This document shows positions 35,605 to 44,851 of a stretch of 64,000 bases of DNA, in pieces. The notes below the pieces were generated by a model. It was given only the letters and a program-made list of their open reading frames with translations, ran no database searches and was not told where the DNA came from. The translations under genes were made by a program, and so were the position numbers. The DNA comes from Burkholderia sp. 9120 (GTDB lineage: Bacteria > Pseudomonadota > Gammaproteobacteria > Burkholderiales > Burkholderiaceae). The stretch's first letter is position 1; the number at the start of each line of letters is the position of its first letter. The DNA is taken from positions 4,030,001 through 4,094,000 of the forward strand of contig NZ_JQNA01000002.1 in NCBI RefSeq assembly GCF_000745015.1, read 5' to 3'.

Positions 35605-35635
35605 GCCCAACCTTTTGAAGGATTGGGCTTTTTTT
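35605..35635 (+). terminator. Rho-independent terminator
   Basis: Stem GCCCAACCTT / AAGGATTGGGC (one bulged base, 3-base loop) followed by seven T. It ends transcripts coming from the DUF4148 gene before the convergent CBS gene. Confidence 0.85.
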
Positions 35636-35677
35636 GCGCTCCGGTTTAGCAGCGCATGTAGGCGACAGTGGTTTTCT

Positions 35678-36121
35678 TCAGGGCCGCTCGCCGTGAATAT
35701 AGAACTCGAGTTGCTGAATGGTGAATTGCTGTTCGGCGATGATGTTCTTCACCAGGTCGCCGATCGACACCATGCCGATCAGACGGTCGTTCTCGATCAC
35801 CGGCAAGTGCCGCATGCGACGCTCGGTCATCAGCGCCATGCAGTCGTCCGTGGTCTGGTCGGGCCGCACGAAGCGCACGGCTTTGCTCATGATGTCGCGC
35901 ACCGGCGTGGCCTTCGACGAACGGTCCATCAGCACGACCTTGCGCGCGTAGTCGCGCTCCGTGACGATGCCGGCGATGCTGTCGCCGTCCGTCACCACCA
36001 ATGCGCCAATCCCTTTTTCGGCCATCAGCTTGATGGCGTCGTAGACGGAATCGTCGGCCCCGACCGTAAAGACGACCGTGTTATCAGGTTTAGTTTTAAG
36101 AAGCTGTGCAACGCTTGTCAT
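35678..36121 (-). CDS. CBS-domain pair protein
   Basis: 147-residue stand-alone tandem CBS protein. CBS1 about 8-65 (TVVFTVGADDSVYDAIKLMAEKGIGALVVTDGDSIAGIVTERDYARKVV) and CBS2 about 78-130 (MSKAVRFVRPDQTTDDCMALMTERRMRHLPVIENDRLIGMVSIGDLV). Such Bateman modules bind adenosine nucleotides and sense energy state. The C-terminal helix IIAEQQFTIQQLEFYIHGERP is typical of the small bacterial members. Start at 36121 with CGGAG upstream. Partner unknown. Confidence 0.92.
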   Translation of the reverse strand: MTSVAQLLKTKPDNTVVFTVGADDSVYDAIKLMAEKGIGALVVTDGDSIAGIVTERDYARKVVLMDRSSKATPVRDIMSKAVRFVRPDQTTDDCMALMTERRMRHLPVIENDRLIGMVSIGDLVKNIIAEQQFTIQQLEFYIHGERP

Positions 36122-36379
36122 GGAGCGGCTCCGTTTCGCAGTGCAGCATGCCGGCGTGGCGTGCTGTCGTGAGGGACAGGCCATTCCAGTATAGGCGTGG
36201 CGCGCTATCGGGATACCCGGGAATACCTGTGGCGCGTCAGGCGTTCTATCTGCAATCATGGTCCAACCGTGGCCTGCCGCACCGCGACGCATCCGCGCCA
36301 TCCGCATGGCCATACGGTGCGTCATGCCGTTTAGCGATAAACTCCTGTCTCATATCTAATCTCCCGGTTGATCGGGTTC

Positions 36380-37057
36380 ATGTCAGCACCACTGTCTAAC
36401 GCCATGCTCACGTCTCACGATCCGTCGCCCGCAGCAGACGGCGCACTCAACAACGGCGAATGCGTCATTCTCGACGCCACTGCCACGCTCCCCACGCGCT
36501 ACGGCACGTTCACCTCGTACGTGTTTCGCGTGTGCGAAAGCGGCGCCGAACATCTCGCGCTCGTGATGGGCGACGTCGCCAATCAATCGTCCGTGTTGAC
36601 GCGCCTGCATTCCGAATGCCTGACCGGCGACGTGCTCGGCTCCTACCGTTGCGACTGCGGCGAACAACTCGACCTCGCGCTGCGCTATATCGCGGCCGAA
36701 GGCTGTGGCGTGCTGCTGTATCTGCGCGGTCACGAAGGCCGCGGCATCGGGCTGTCGAACAAGATCCGCGCGTACGCGCTGCAGGAGCAGGGACGCGATA
36801 CGGTCGAGGCCAACCTCGATCTCGGCCTGCCGGACGATTCGCGCGAATACGATTCGGCGGCCGGCATTCTGCGCACGCTGAAGGTCACTTCGGTGCGTCT
36901 GATGAGCAACAATCCGGAGAAGTTCGACACGCTGTCGAAGCACGGTATTCCGGTGTGCGAGCGGGTGGCGCTGGCCATTCCGATGCGCGAGGAAAACGAG
37001 CGTTATATCCGCACGAAGCAGGTCAAGTTCGGCCACTATTTCGACGAAAACGAATAA
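36380..37057 (+). CDS. ribA: GTP cyclohydrolase II (riboflavin biosynthesis)
   Basis: Opens GTP to 2,5-diamino-6-ribosylamino-pyrimidinone phosphate, the first committed step to riboflavin. 225 residues with all family marks: zinc site [19 protein letters not shown] (C-x10-C-x-C), [12 protein letters not shown] with the catalytic region, and the C-terminal [22 protein letters not shown]. Stand-alone RibA, not fused to RibB. Start is uncertain: ATG 36380 used; ATG 36404 and a TTG at 36368 are alternatives. Followed by a strong terminator, so monocistronic. Confidence 0.95.
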   Translation: MSAPLSNAMLTSHDPSPAADGALNNGECVILDATATLPTRYGTFTSYVFRVCESGAEHLALVMGDVANQSSVLTRLHSECLTGDVLGSYRCDCGEQLDLALRYIAAEGCGVLLYLRGHEGRGIGLSNKIRAYALQEQGRDTVEANLDLGLPDDSREYDSAAGILRTLKVTSVRLMSNNPEKFDTLSKHGIPVCERVALAIPMREENERYIRTKQVKFGHYFDENE

Positions 37058-37069
37058 GCCGTTGAAGCG

Positions 37070-37109
37070 CGCCGGCCGCCGTTGGTGACACACGGCGGCC
37101 GGCGTTTTT
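37070..37109 (+). terminator. Rho-independent terminator of ribA
   Basis: Perfect 12-bp stem CGCCGGCCGCCG / CGGCGGCCGGCG with a loop of about 11 bases and five T, 13 bp after the ribA stop. Confidence 0.92.
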
Positions 37110-37211
37110 GCGTTGATTTCGTCAATCTGTTGCGCGGTTGAGGTGGTGCGAGCCGGGCGTTGCGTCCACCGGCAAGCACGCAGCGCGATCAGATGTCGCG
37201 CGTCAGTGCGA

Positions 37212-37418
37212 TCAGAACAGGCCGAAGTCGTCGTTGCTGTCGGGAATGGCGTTGAGCACGTCCCGCAGCGCGTGCCAGCCCAACCATCCCAACAGACTGA
37301 GCGATAGCGCCAGCCAGCGGCGCGCGTTTGTTTGCGCGTGCGCGCGGTTCAGCGGTGTTCGATATTTCGCGGACGCGCGCGATTTCATCGAAGCGCGTAG
37401 TAAAGGGCAGGGGTGCAT
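37212..37418 (-). CDS. Possible small membrane protein
   Basis: A 68-codon frame with one good hydrophobic helix (WLALSLSLLGWLGWHAL) between a basic N-terminus and an acidic end (IPDSNDDFGLF). Topology is plausible for a small single-pass protein. Support is weak: only GAGA lies before the first ATG, and an inner ATG (37388) has no ribosome site. Not recognised. Confidence 0.35.
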   Translation of the reverse strand: MHPCPLLRASMKSRASAKYRTPLNRAHAQTNARRWLALSLSLLGWLGWHALRDVLNAIPDSNDDFGLF

Positions 37419-37442
37419 GCTGTCTCTCGTGATACGCGCTGT

Positions 37443-38474
37443 CTAGCGCGAGACGGTGGTCGATGCCGCAGTCGCTGAATTTGCGGCGTTGGAAGCGATT
37501 GCTGTTGTTGATTCGGCAGCATTCGCGGCATCAGCCACAGTCGGCGCCTTAGCGGTCGCAGCAGTCTTACCCGCTGCCAAAGCTACCGCCGCCACCGCCG
37601 CCGGCAAAATCCCCGCCAACGCCTGCGCCAGTGTCGTCGCCCCGAAGTACCTTTCGCTGACCTCCTTTTCGACGTCGATACGACCCGCGTTATGCGCGTC
37701 GTACAGATCGACGATCAGCCGTGCGTGCTGCTCGCCGAGACCGGCCGCCTGCAGCATCGCGTTCCACTCGCCACGCGGCACTTCACGCGCGATCACCTGA
37801 CTGCTCGCCAGTTCACCGACCGTACGCGCCACCTCGAACGTGCTGACGCGCTGTTCGCTTTCGATACTCACCACGCGCGGCGACACATTCAGCGCGCGAT
37901 CGTCGAGCAGCAGTTCGGCGGCGAGCACACCCACATCCTGCGCGGCGACGGTCGGATACAGCTTGCTCACCGGATGATGCAGGCTCGGCAGCACACCTCG
38001 CGCGAGCATTAAAGGCAGCATGCGCGCCCAGTTGTGCATGTGCTCGGCGGAGCGCAGAAAGGTCAGTTGCGTATCGACGGTTTTTAGCTGCGTTTCAAGG
38101 TAGTGGAACAGCGTCGAGATGCCCGTGCCGCTCGCGTGTTCCGCGCCATAGTCCGATAGCGCGAGAATCCGTTGCGGCGGATTCGCGTCCAGCGCGTCGA
38201 CGCTCGAATTGATCATGCGGCGCATTTCAGCGGCCGGATCGGCGTGCGCGCGCGGCACCGGACACAACAGTTGCACCGCGTATGCGCCTTCGATCGCCCG
38301 CGCCACCGACGCCGTATCGAGCAGATCGGCGAGCGCGATCTCACAGCCGATCCGCGCGAGTTGTTCGCCTTGCTTGCGGTCGCGGACCACCGCGCGCACC
38401 GCGTGACCCGCTTCGCGCAAAACCGTCGCGGTGACTTTGCCGACCTGACCGGCGGCTCCAAAAATCACGAACAT
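37443..38474 (-). CDS. NmrA-like NAD(P)-binding protein
   Basis: 343-residue Rossmann-fold protein of the NmrA/atypical SDR group, which act as redox sensors or as NAD(P)H-dependent reductases. It opens with the dinucleotide motif FVIFGAAGQVGKVTATVLREAGHAVRAVVRD and has the NmrA-like core (RILALSDYGAEHASGTGI, FLRSAEHMHNWARML). The catalytic YxxxK of classic SDRs is not evident. The last 50-55 residues are low-complexity Ala/Thr/Ser/Asn, not part of the family. Start at 38474 has AGGAGA 8 bases upstream. Divergent from the AraC regulator, its likely controller. Confidence 0.85.
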   Translation of the reverse strand: MFVIFGAAGQVGKVTATVLREAGHAVRAVVRDRKQGEQLARIGCEIALADLLDTASVARAIEGAYAVQLLCPVPRAHADPAAEMRRMINSSVDALDANPPQRILALSDYGAEHASGTGISTLFHYLETQLKTVDTQLTFLRSAEHMHNWARMLPLMLARGVLPSLHHPVSKLYPTVAAQDVGVLAAELLLDDRALNVSPRVVSIESEQRVSTFEVARTVGELASSQVIAREVPRGEWNAMLQAAGLGEQHARLIVDLYDAHNAGRIDVEKEVSERYFGATTLAQALAGILPAAVAAVALAAGKTAATAKAPTVADAANAAESTTAIASNAANSATAASTTVSR

Positions 38475-38697
38475 GTTGATCTCTCCTGGTTCTGTGCCAT
38501 GGTGGATGAGGCGGCATGGCGTCATCCTGGAGAGACGGCGATCGAAAAGCGCGCAGACACGGATCGCATTGCGCAGATTCGGATGACGGTCTGCATTGCG
38601 GCGCTGCAACACGCGAACGGGATCGCGTAGTGTCGAGCGCCGCCGCGAAAAACCCCGCACAATGCACGCACCCAGGCCGCCATCCACGAGGCTCGCA

Positions 38698-39624
38698 ATG
38701 AACGCCGTGACACCGATACCGCTAGCGCACAGCGGCTCCCGCATCGCCTTGCGTTCCAGCCAGTCGCTGGGCTGGCAGGGCTTCGGCGCCGATCTGGTCA
38801 ACGTGTCGGCCGGGCTGCATCGAGTGCCGGCGTTCAAACATCATCGGGTGGGCGTGCATGTCGGCGCGCCGGTGCGGGCGCGTTGCCTGTGCAACGAACG
38901 CCGTTCTTCGCGCATCCAGGCGCATGGCGACGCCGACGTGATTCCCGCGGGACTCGACGGGCAGTGGACCGACGAATCCCCGTGCACGATTTTCAGCGTG
39001 TGGATCGGCGAAGCATTCGCACAGCGCACCGTCGAGCAGTTGGCCCTGAAGTCCGCCGACGCGCAGCTCCGGCCGCAATTCCAGATGCGCGATCCGCGTT
39101 TTCAGCATCTGGCGTGGGCACTGCATGCTGAACTCGAAGCCGACGAAGCCTCCGATCCGTTGTACGCCGAAAGCCTTTGCACCGCGATGGTGGTGCGCCT
39201 GATCGGCGGCGCGCCGACCCTCGACAACAAGCGCCGCACGCTCGCGCCGATCATGGCCACGCGCGTGATTGATTTCATCGAGGCGCATCTCGATCAGCGT
39301 CTCACGCTCGGCGACCTGGCCGCGCTGGCGGAGTTGAGCGTGCCGCATTTCAAGGTGCTATTTCGCGAAACGCTCGGCATGCCGGTGCATCAGTACGTGG
39401 TGCAGCGGCGCGTCGAAAGGGCCCGGTCGCTATTGCTGCACGGCAAGCTCAGCGCGAGTCAGATCGCGTTGGAAACGGGCTTCGCGCATCAGAGTCACAT
39501 GGCGCATTGGATGGTCCGCTTGCTGGGTGTCACGCCGCGCGAACTCGTCAAGTCAAGTGCGAATGCAGGCCGCATTGTCGAGATCAACACGTTAAATGCC
39601 CGCCGCATTGCAACAGCGCGATAA
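38698..39624 (+). CDS. AraC-family transcriptional regulator
   Basis: 308-residue regulator. The N-terminal 190 residues are an AraC-type sensor domain without a known ligand. Residues about 195-290 form the double helix-turn-helix (IEAHLDQRLTLGDLAALAELSVPHFKVLFRETLGMPVHQYVVQRRVERARSLLL...IALETGFAHQSHMAHWMVRLLGVTPRELVK). GAGG precedes the ATG by 8 bases. Divergent from the NmrA-like gene across 223 bp, the usual arrangement for a regulator and its target. Confidence 0.92.
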   Translation: MNAVTPIPLAHSGSRIALRSSQSLGWQGFGADLVNVSAGLHRVPAFKHHRVGVHVGAPVRARCLCNERRSSRIQAHGDADVIPAGLDGQWTDESPCTIFSVWIGEAFAQRTVEQLALKSADAQLRPQFQMRDPRFQHLAWALHAELEADEASDPLYAESLCTAMVVRLIGGAPTLDNKRRTLAPIMATRVIDFIEAHLDQRLTLGDLAALAELSVPHFKVLFRETLGMPVHQYVVQRRVERARSLLLHGKLSASQIALETGFAHQSHMAHWMVRLLGVTPRELVKSSANAGRIVEINTLNARRIATAR

Positions 39625-39698
39625 ACGTTCGAAACGCACTGCAGCATGCGGAGTTTGGAGTTCGCGCTCTATTGCCGTCGATCGATTTGTATCGCTAA

Positions 39699-40829
<1,131 letters not shown>

Positions 40830-40833
40830 GCGG

Positions 40834-41901
40834 ATGGCGCAAGACGAACGGCAGCGAGGCGGTGCGCGCAAGCAGTGGTTTGCCTACGTCGCGGTCGGTG
40901 CGATATCGGCCGGCGCGGCGCTGTGGGTGAATCGCGCGCCGACCGTGCATCACGAGTCCGTGGCGGCGACGGGGCAGGCGGGTAGCGCCGCGCAAACCAC
41001 GGCGCCTGGGTTGGGGCAAGACCCGAACGCATCGGCGGCGGGCGCGTTGCCGGCCTCGCTCGACGGATCGTCGCCGCCACGTTTGCCTACCGATGGTCGC
41101 GGTCATCTGGCGCGCACGCGTGCGGTGCGCGATTTCTTCGACTATTTCCTGACGACGCAAAACGAAATCCCCGCCACGACGCTCGACGCATTGGTGCGCA
41201 GGCAGATCGCCGCGCAACTCGACGGCACGCCGGCCGCGGACGAAGCGCTCAACGTCTGGCAACGCTACAACGCCTATCTGAGCGCAGTGGGGAAGTTGCC
41301 GCAAACATCGCCCTTGCCGACACAAGCCGGCGCCAGGCTGAATCTCGACGCGTTGCAACTCGAACTCGATCAGCGCGACGCGGTGGGCACGCGGCTCATG
41401 GGCGAATGGAACGCGCCGTTCTTCGGCGCGGAGTCGCAGCAGCAACACACGGATCTGGCGCGCCTGAGAATCGCGTCGGATGCTTCATTGAGCGACGCGC
41501 AGAAAGCGGCCCGTCTCGCGGCGCTGGATGCCGCGTTGCCACCCGAAGTGCGCGCCGCGCGCGAGCGCATCCGTCAGCAGCAAGCCGCGCTCGACACGTT
41601 GAGCCAGGCGCAAGCGCAGGCACAGAAGCCGGGCGGTTCGCTCGACGCAATGCGAGCGCAGATCACGCAGACGCTGGGACCCGAAGCGGCGGAACGCGCG
41701 GTGAAAATGCAGCAGGCCGACAATGCCTGGCAGGCGCGCTATGCGGACTACGCCAATCAGCGCGCGCAGATCGACAAACAGAATTTGCCGGCGCAGCAAC
41801 GTAACGCGCAGGTCACGCAACTGCGTCAGCAGTTCTTCACGAATCCGAGCGACGCGATGCGGGCGGCGTCGCTCGATCGTGGCAGCGGTTCGGGCGGTTG
41901 A
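40834..41901 (+). CDS. lifO: Lipase-specific foldase (steric chaperone)
   Basis: Inner-membrane-anchored periplasmic chaperone that folds LipA before it is secreted. 355 residues: N-terminal anchor WFAYVAVGAISAGAALWV (15-32), a Pro/Ala-rich variable linker, then the helical lipase-binding domain. The diagnostic Lif motif RxxFDYFL is present as RDFFDYFLT (99-107). Helix-rich Gln/Ala repeats follow to the end (LSQAQAQAQKPGGSLDAMRAQI and similar). Spacing of 4 bp from lipA fits translational coupling. Confidence 0.94.
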   Translation: MAQDERQRGGARKQWFAYVAVGAISAGAALWVNRAPTVHHESVAATGQAGSAAQTTAPGLGQDPNASAAGALPASLDGSSPPRLPTDGRGHLARTRAVRDFFDYFLTTQNEIPATTLDALVRRQIAAQLDGTPAADEALNVWQRYNAYLSAVGKLPQTSPLPTQAGARLNLDALQLELDQRDAVGTRLMGEWNAPFFGAESQQQHTDLARLRIASDASLSDAQKAARLAALDAALPPEVRAARERIRQQQAALDTLSQAQAQAQKPGGSLDAMRAQITQTLGPEAAERAVKMQQADNAWQARYADYANQRAQIDKQNLPAQQRNAQVTQLRQQFFTNPSDAMRAASLDRGSGSGG

Positions 41902-41973
41902 GGCCGAGAGCAGGGCCAAAGCCGGGCAAGGCGGCCCAAAACGGAACCGCTCGCCGCAGCACCGCGCCCGCCA

Positions 41974-42798
41974 TCAACCCGGCGTAGCCCCCGTCAACTG
42001 CGCATACACATCGTGCGACAGTTGCAACAGCTGCTTGCGATCGATCCCACCCGACACCGCATAGCCAAAGTCGCCGTCGACCCAGTAGAACACGTTCACC
42101 GGCCCGTCCTGATACAGCTTGAACGCGGTGGTGTTCGAATTCACCTTGCGGTGCGAGATGCACAGCGTTACGCGCTCGCCGTTCGGCCCGCGATACATGA
42201 ACTGCGCGGTCGGGCCATCGGCGCCGGGCAACAGCCGGCCGCCCGACAGATCGAAGCCGCTCTTCGACAGCACCGGCGGATGCACATTGGTGCCGAGCCG
42301 GTTCGACAGCCACTGCACGAAATCCTGCTCGTGGTCGGCGTTCATCTCCGCCGGGCGGTCGACCGCGGGCATATACACCACATGCGCGATCGCCGCCTGG
42401 CGCGCGAACATTTCGCTGCTGTCCGCGCTGACCGGACGCGTATCCGAATGGCTCGCGCCCATCGGCATCACCACGTCCTGCCCCATATGCGTGCCTACGC
42501 CGATTCCGACGCCTAGCACCAGCGCCGCCGCCATGCCGGCAAACTGCGGCCAGTTGGCGGCCATGCGCCAGCGACGCGGCGCAGGCGCATGCAGCCGTTT
42601 CGGCACCGGCTCGCTCAGCACGCGGTCGTAGCGCTCGTGGAACATGCTGTTGAGCGAGAAATAATCGCTGACGCGCGCGGCCAGCTCGGGGTTCTGTTCG
42701 AGCGCGCGCTCCACCTCGACACGCCGTTCGTCGGACAGCGTGCCGTCCACGTAGGCGTGCAGGTCTTCTTCGCCGATCGGCATAGATTGGTCGCTCAT
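41974..42798 (-). CDS. Transmembrane anti-sigma factor
   Basis: 274-residue partner of the ECF sigma factor, overlapping its stop codon by ATGA. N-terminal cytoplasmic anti-sigma domain (MPIGEEDLHAYVDGTLSDERRVEVERALEQNPELAARV, the RsrA/zf-HC2-like 'LHAYVDG' opening but without the HxxxCxxC zinc motif). One membrane helix follows near 83-105 (FAGMAAALVLGVGIGVGTH), then a 165-residue periplasmic domain that could sense the envelope signal. AGGTGG precedes the ATG. Paralogous in plan to the second anti-sigma-like gene at 43464. Confidence 0.85.
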   Translation of the reverse strand: MSDQSMPIGEEDLHAYVDGTLSDERRVEVERALEQNPELAARVSDYFSLNSMFHERYDRVLSEPVPKRLHAPAPRRWRMAANWPQFAGMAAALVLGVGIGVGTHMGQDVVMPMGASHSDTRPVSADSSEMFARQAAIAHVVYMPAVDRPAEMNADHEQDFVQWLSNRLGTNVHPPVLSKSGFDLSGGRLLPGADGPTAQFMYRGPNGERVTLCISHRKVNSNTTAFKLYQDGPVNVFYWVDGDFGYAVSGGIDRKQLLQLSHDVYAQLTGATPG

Positions 42799-43313
42799 CG
42801 CACCACCTGTAATTTTGCACCGGGCTGCGTGCCCGCCATCAACGCCCGCAGCCGCTCGCGGCCGCGCGACAGACGCGACATCACCGTGCCGAGCGGAATA
42901 TTCAACGCGAGCGCCACGTCGGCATAGCTCATTTCTTCGAGGCCCACCAGCAGCACGACTTCGCGCTGTTCCATCGGCAGGCGTTGCAGCGCGTAGTCGA
43001 GATCGCGCATTTCCAGCGAACGCGTCTGGTCGGACGGCACCGCGAATTCGCTTTCGTGGACGCTGTCGTCGTCGACCGCCACGTGAACGGCGCGTGCCGA
43101 CGCCTTGCGCGCCTGATTGGCGAAGACGTTGTGCATGATCGTAAACAACCACGCGCGCAGATCGGTGCCCGGCTGAAACATGCCGGTGCGGCCGAGCGCG
43201 CGTTCGAGCGTGTCCTGCACCAGATCGTCGGCGAGGTCGCGATTGTTGATCAGCGCCCGCGCATAGCGCCGCAAACGCGGCACATGCTCCATCAACTCGT
43301 CACGGACATCCAT
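42795..43313 (-). CDS. ECF RNA polymerase sigma factor
   Basis: 172-residue sigma factor with regions 2 and 4 only. Region 2 about 10-75 (RLRRYARALINNRDLADDLVQDTLERALGR...LRAWLFTIMHNVFANQARK) and region 4 about 105-160 (DYALQRLPMEQREVVLLVGLEEMSYADVALALNIPLGTVMSRLSRGRERLRALM). It should direct RNA polymerase to the GGAATA(A/G)A promoters found in front of its own gene and its neighbours. Its gene has such a promoter 78 bp upstream (43391-43418), implying autoregulation. Confidence 0.95.
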   Translation of the reverse strand: MDVRDELMEHVPRLRRYARALINNRDLADDLVQDTLERALGRTGMFQPGTDLRAWLFTIMHNVFANQARKASARAVHVAVDDDSVHESEFAVPSDQTRSLEMRDLDYALQRLPMEQREVVLLVGLEEMSYADVALALNIPLGTVMSRLSRGRERLRALMAGTQPGAKLQVVR

Positions 43314-43390
43314 GGTTCATCCCAATTGTGGGGCTTGTGTAAGGCCGAAGGCCGGCGCGCGCCGAGCGCGCCACCGGCAGTATTCCATTG

Positions 43391-43418
43391 GCTAACACGC
43401 CTGGGCGGAATTTATTCC
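43391..43418 (-). promoter_or_regulatory. Predicted ECF promoter of the sigma/anti-sigma operon
   Basis: Minus strand: GGAATAAA (-35, 43418-43411), 14 bp, GTTAGC (-10 core, 43396-43391), about 78 bp before the sigma start. Same pattern and spacing as the promoter before the peroxidase gene. Confidence 0.65.
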
Positions 43419-43463
43419 ATCGCGTTGCGTGATGGTGAGAACGCAGGTGAGAGGCGCGGGCGT

Positions 43464-44189
43464 TCATCGCAGGGTCATGGCGTCGGCGGCGCGCATCAGG
43501 CCGTGGGTGCGGGCGTCGCCGGCAACCACGAAACGCTGCCGCTGCGCGGTCCATCCCAGCAGCCGCAGATCGCCGATGCGCCGCGCGGCCCACTGCGGCC
43601 GGTCCGGCGCCAGCAGCGCGAGGGTCGAGATCAGCACCACCGGCTGGTTGTCGGCGTTCAGGTAGACGAATTCGCTGGCGCGCTGAAATGGCCCAAGCGA
43701 CAGCACCCGCTGGTCGACGAGCCGCAGGCCGATACCCGACAGATTCGGCGCGGCCGGGTCGGCGCGGGTCGGCGACGTTGCGGAAAACGGCGTTGCGGCG
43801 GTTTCGGCCAACGCCATGACCGCGGCGTTGTTGAGCGCCGGCACGGACACCTGGGAGGCGGCGAGCCAGCCGCTCGCGGCGGCCACCGTCAGGAACAGCG
43901 CCGCCAGCGTGTTGAGCAGGCGGTTGGGGCGCATCGCCCCGTGCGCCCGTTCGCGCCCGCCGCGTGAACCCTTGACGTGCTCCGGCGCGGGTTCGTCGGT
44001 GGTTTGAAAGGCCGCCTGGATCTGCGCGTTGAGCCGGCCGTAAAACGCCACCCGGCGCGCCTCCGCAGGTTCCTTGCCCAGATAGTCCCGCAGAAACGCG
44101 GTGCGTTCCGGCGTCAGGGTGCCGTCGGCATAGGCCTGAATGTCGGCTTCGGAAAGCGGCGAGTCGGGCGGGGCGTGGGTCGAGGTCAT
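43464..44189 (-). CDS. Second anti-sigma-like membrane protein
   Basis: 241-residue protein with the same plan as the anti-sigma factor at 41974: a short cytoplasmic domain opening SEADIQAYADGTLTPERTAFLRDYLGKEPAEARRVAFYGRLNAQIQAAF, a single membrane helix (LLNTLAALFLTVAAASGWLAA, near 100-120) and a periplasmic part ending WTAQRQRFVVAGDARTHGLMRAADAMTLR. 'IQAYADG' matches 'LHAYVDG' of the first. It has its own predicted ECF promoters (44248-44276 and 44327-44355) and no sigma gene of its own. It may therefore be a second brake or sensor on the same sigma factor. No ribosome site is evident before the chosen ATG. Confidence 0.75.
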   Translation of the reverse strand: MTSTHAPPDSPLSEADIQAYADGTLTPERTAFLRDYLGKEPAEARRVAFYGRLNAQIQAAFQTTDEPAPEHVKGSRGGRERAHGAMRPNRLLNTLAALFLTVAAASGWLAASQVSVPALNNAAVMALAETAATPFSATSPTRADPAAPNLSGIGLRLVDQRVLSLGPFQRASEFVYLNADNQPVVLISTLALLAPDRPQWAARRIGDLRLLGWTAQRQRFVVAGDARTHGLMRAADAMTLR

Positions 44190-44247
44190 GGTGTCGGTGT
44201 GCGTCGAAGGTGTGCCGAAGGTGCATCGAAGGTCGGCTATCGAGGAG

Positions 44248-44276
44248 GCGAACACAGGGCGGGGCGTGTTTATTCC
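44248..44276 (-). promoter_or_regulatory. Predicted ECF promoter of the second anti-sigma-like gene
   Basis: Minus strand: GGAATAAA (44276-44269), 15 bp, GTTCGC (44253-44248), about 60 bp upstream of the start codon at 44189. Confidence 0.6.
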
Positions 44277-44326
44277 ATGGATTCCCCATGATGCGCGCGC
44301 CATTTTTATTCTGCGTGGCGACGCGT

Positions 44327-44355
44327 GCTAACCCACTCGAAGCGCCTTTTATTCC
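44327..44355 (-). promoter_or_regulatory. Further GGAATAAA-type promoter candidate, same direction
   Basis: Minus strand: GGAATAAA (44355-44348), 15 bp, GTTAGC (44332-44327). Sits back-to-back with the plus-strand copy at 44392. It would give a second, longer transcript of the anti-sigma-like gene. Confidence 0.5.
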
Positions 44356-44391
44356 CACCTGGAAATTTGTTTTTTATTGAGCGTGAACGCA

Positions 44392-44420
44392 GGAATAAAA
44401 GCTCGCAACGTGTGGTTCTC
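44392..44420 (+). promoter_or_regulatory. Predicted ECF promoter of the DUF4148 gene
   Basis: Plus strand: GGAATAAA (44392-44399), 15 bp, GTTCTC (44415-44420), 39 bp before the ATG at 44459, a typical leader length. Confidence 0.65.
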
Positions 44421-44458
44421 CCTCATGCAAACCTGCACAACACTCTCAGGAGTTCATC

Positions 44459-44737
44459 ATGAAGAAGATCGCTTTTGCCGCTTTGTCCGTTGCCATTCTC
44501 GCCACCTCGTCGGGCGCTTTCGCACAGGCCAAGACACGCGCTCAGGTCTATCAGGAATTGATCGAGGCACAGCAGAACGGCCTGAATTACGTGACCGATA
44601 CGTCGTATCCCGAAGTGAACCCCATCTTCGCGCAGCAGGTCCAGCAGCATAAGCAGGCGCTGGCGGCCGAAGCCGCTCGTGCAGCCGACACCGGCGGCGT
44701 CGCGAGCAGCACCGTGGAGTCGGGCAGCGCCAATTGA
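44459..44737 (+). CDS. DUF4148-domain exported protein in the ECF sigma locus
   Basis: 92-residue secreted protein: signal peptide MKKIAFAALSVAILATSSGAFA followed by the DUF4148 core (KTRAQVYQELIEAQQNGLNYVTDTSYPEVNPIFAQQVQQHKQAL) and a short Ala/Ser tail. AGGAG lies 8 bases before the ATG. The predicted ECF promoter directly upstream makes it a target of the adjacent sigma factor. Function unknown; presumably periplasmic. Confidence 0.9.
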   Translation: MKKIAFAALSVAILATSSGAFAQAKTRAQVYQELIEAQQNGLNYVTDTSYPEVNPIFAQQVQQHKQALAAEAARAADTGGVASSTVESGSAN

Positions 44738-44787
44738 ACGTGCCGGCTACCGGCGCGACGATCGAACGGGCGCGCCGGAAGTCGATC

Positions 44788-44815
44788 GGAATAGATCGCT
44801 GAATTGCGTGTTAGC
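44788..44815 (+). promoter_or_regulatory. Predicted ECF promoter of the peroxidase/cytochrome b561 operon
   Basis: Plus strand: GGAATAGA (44788-44795), 14 bp, GTTAGC (44810-44815), 36 bp before the GTG start at 44852. The -10 block GTGTTAGCC is identical over nine bases to that of the sigma gene's own promoter. Confidence 0.65.
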
Positions 44816-44851
44816 CGGTCAGTGCATCTATCCGAGCAACCAGGAGGCTTC

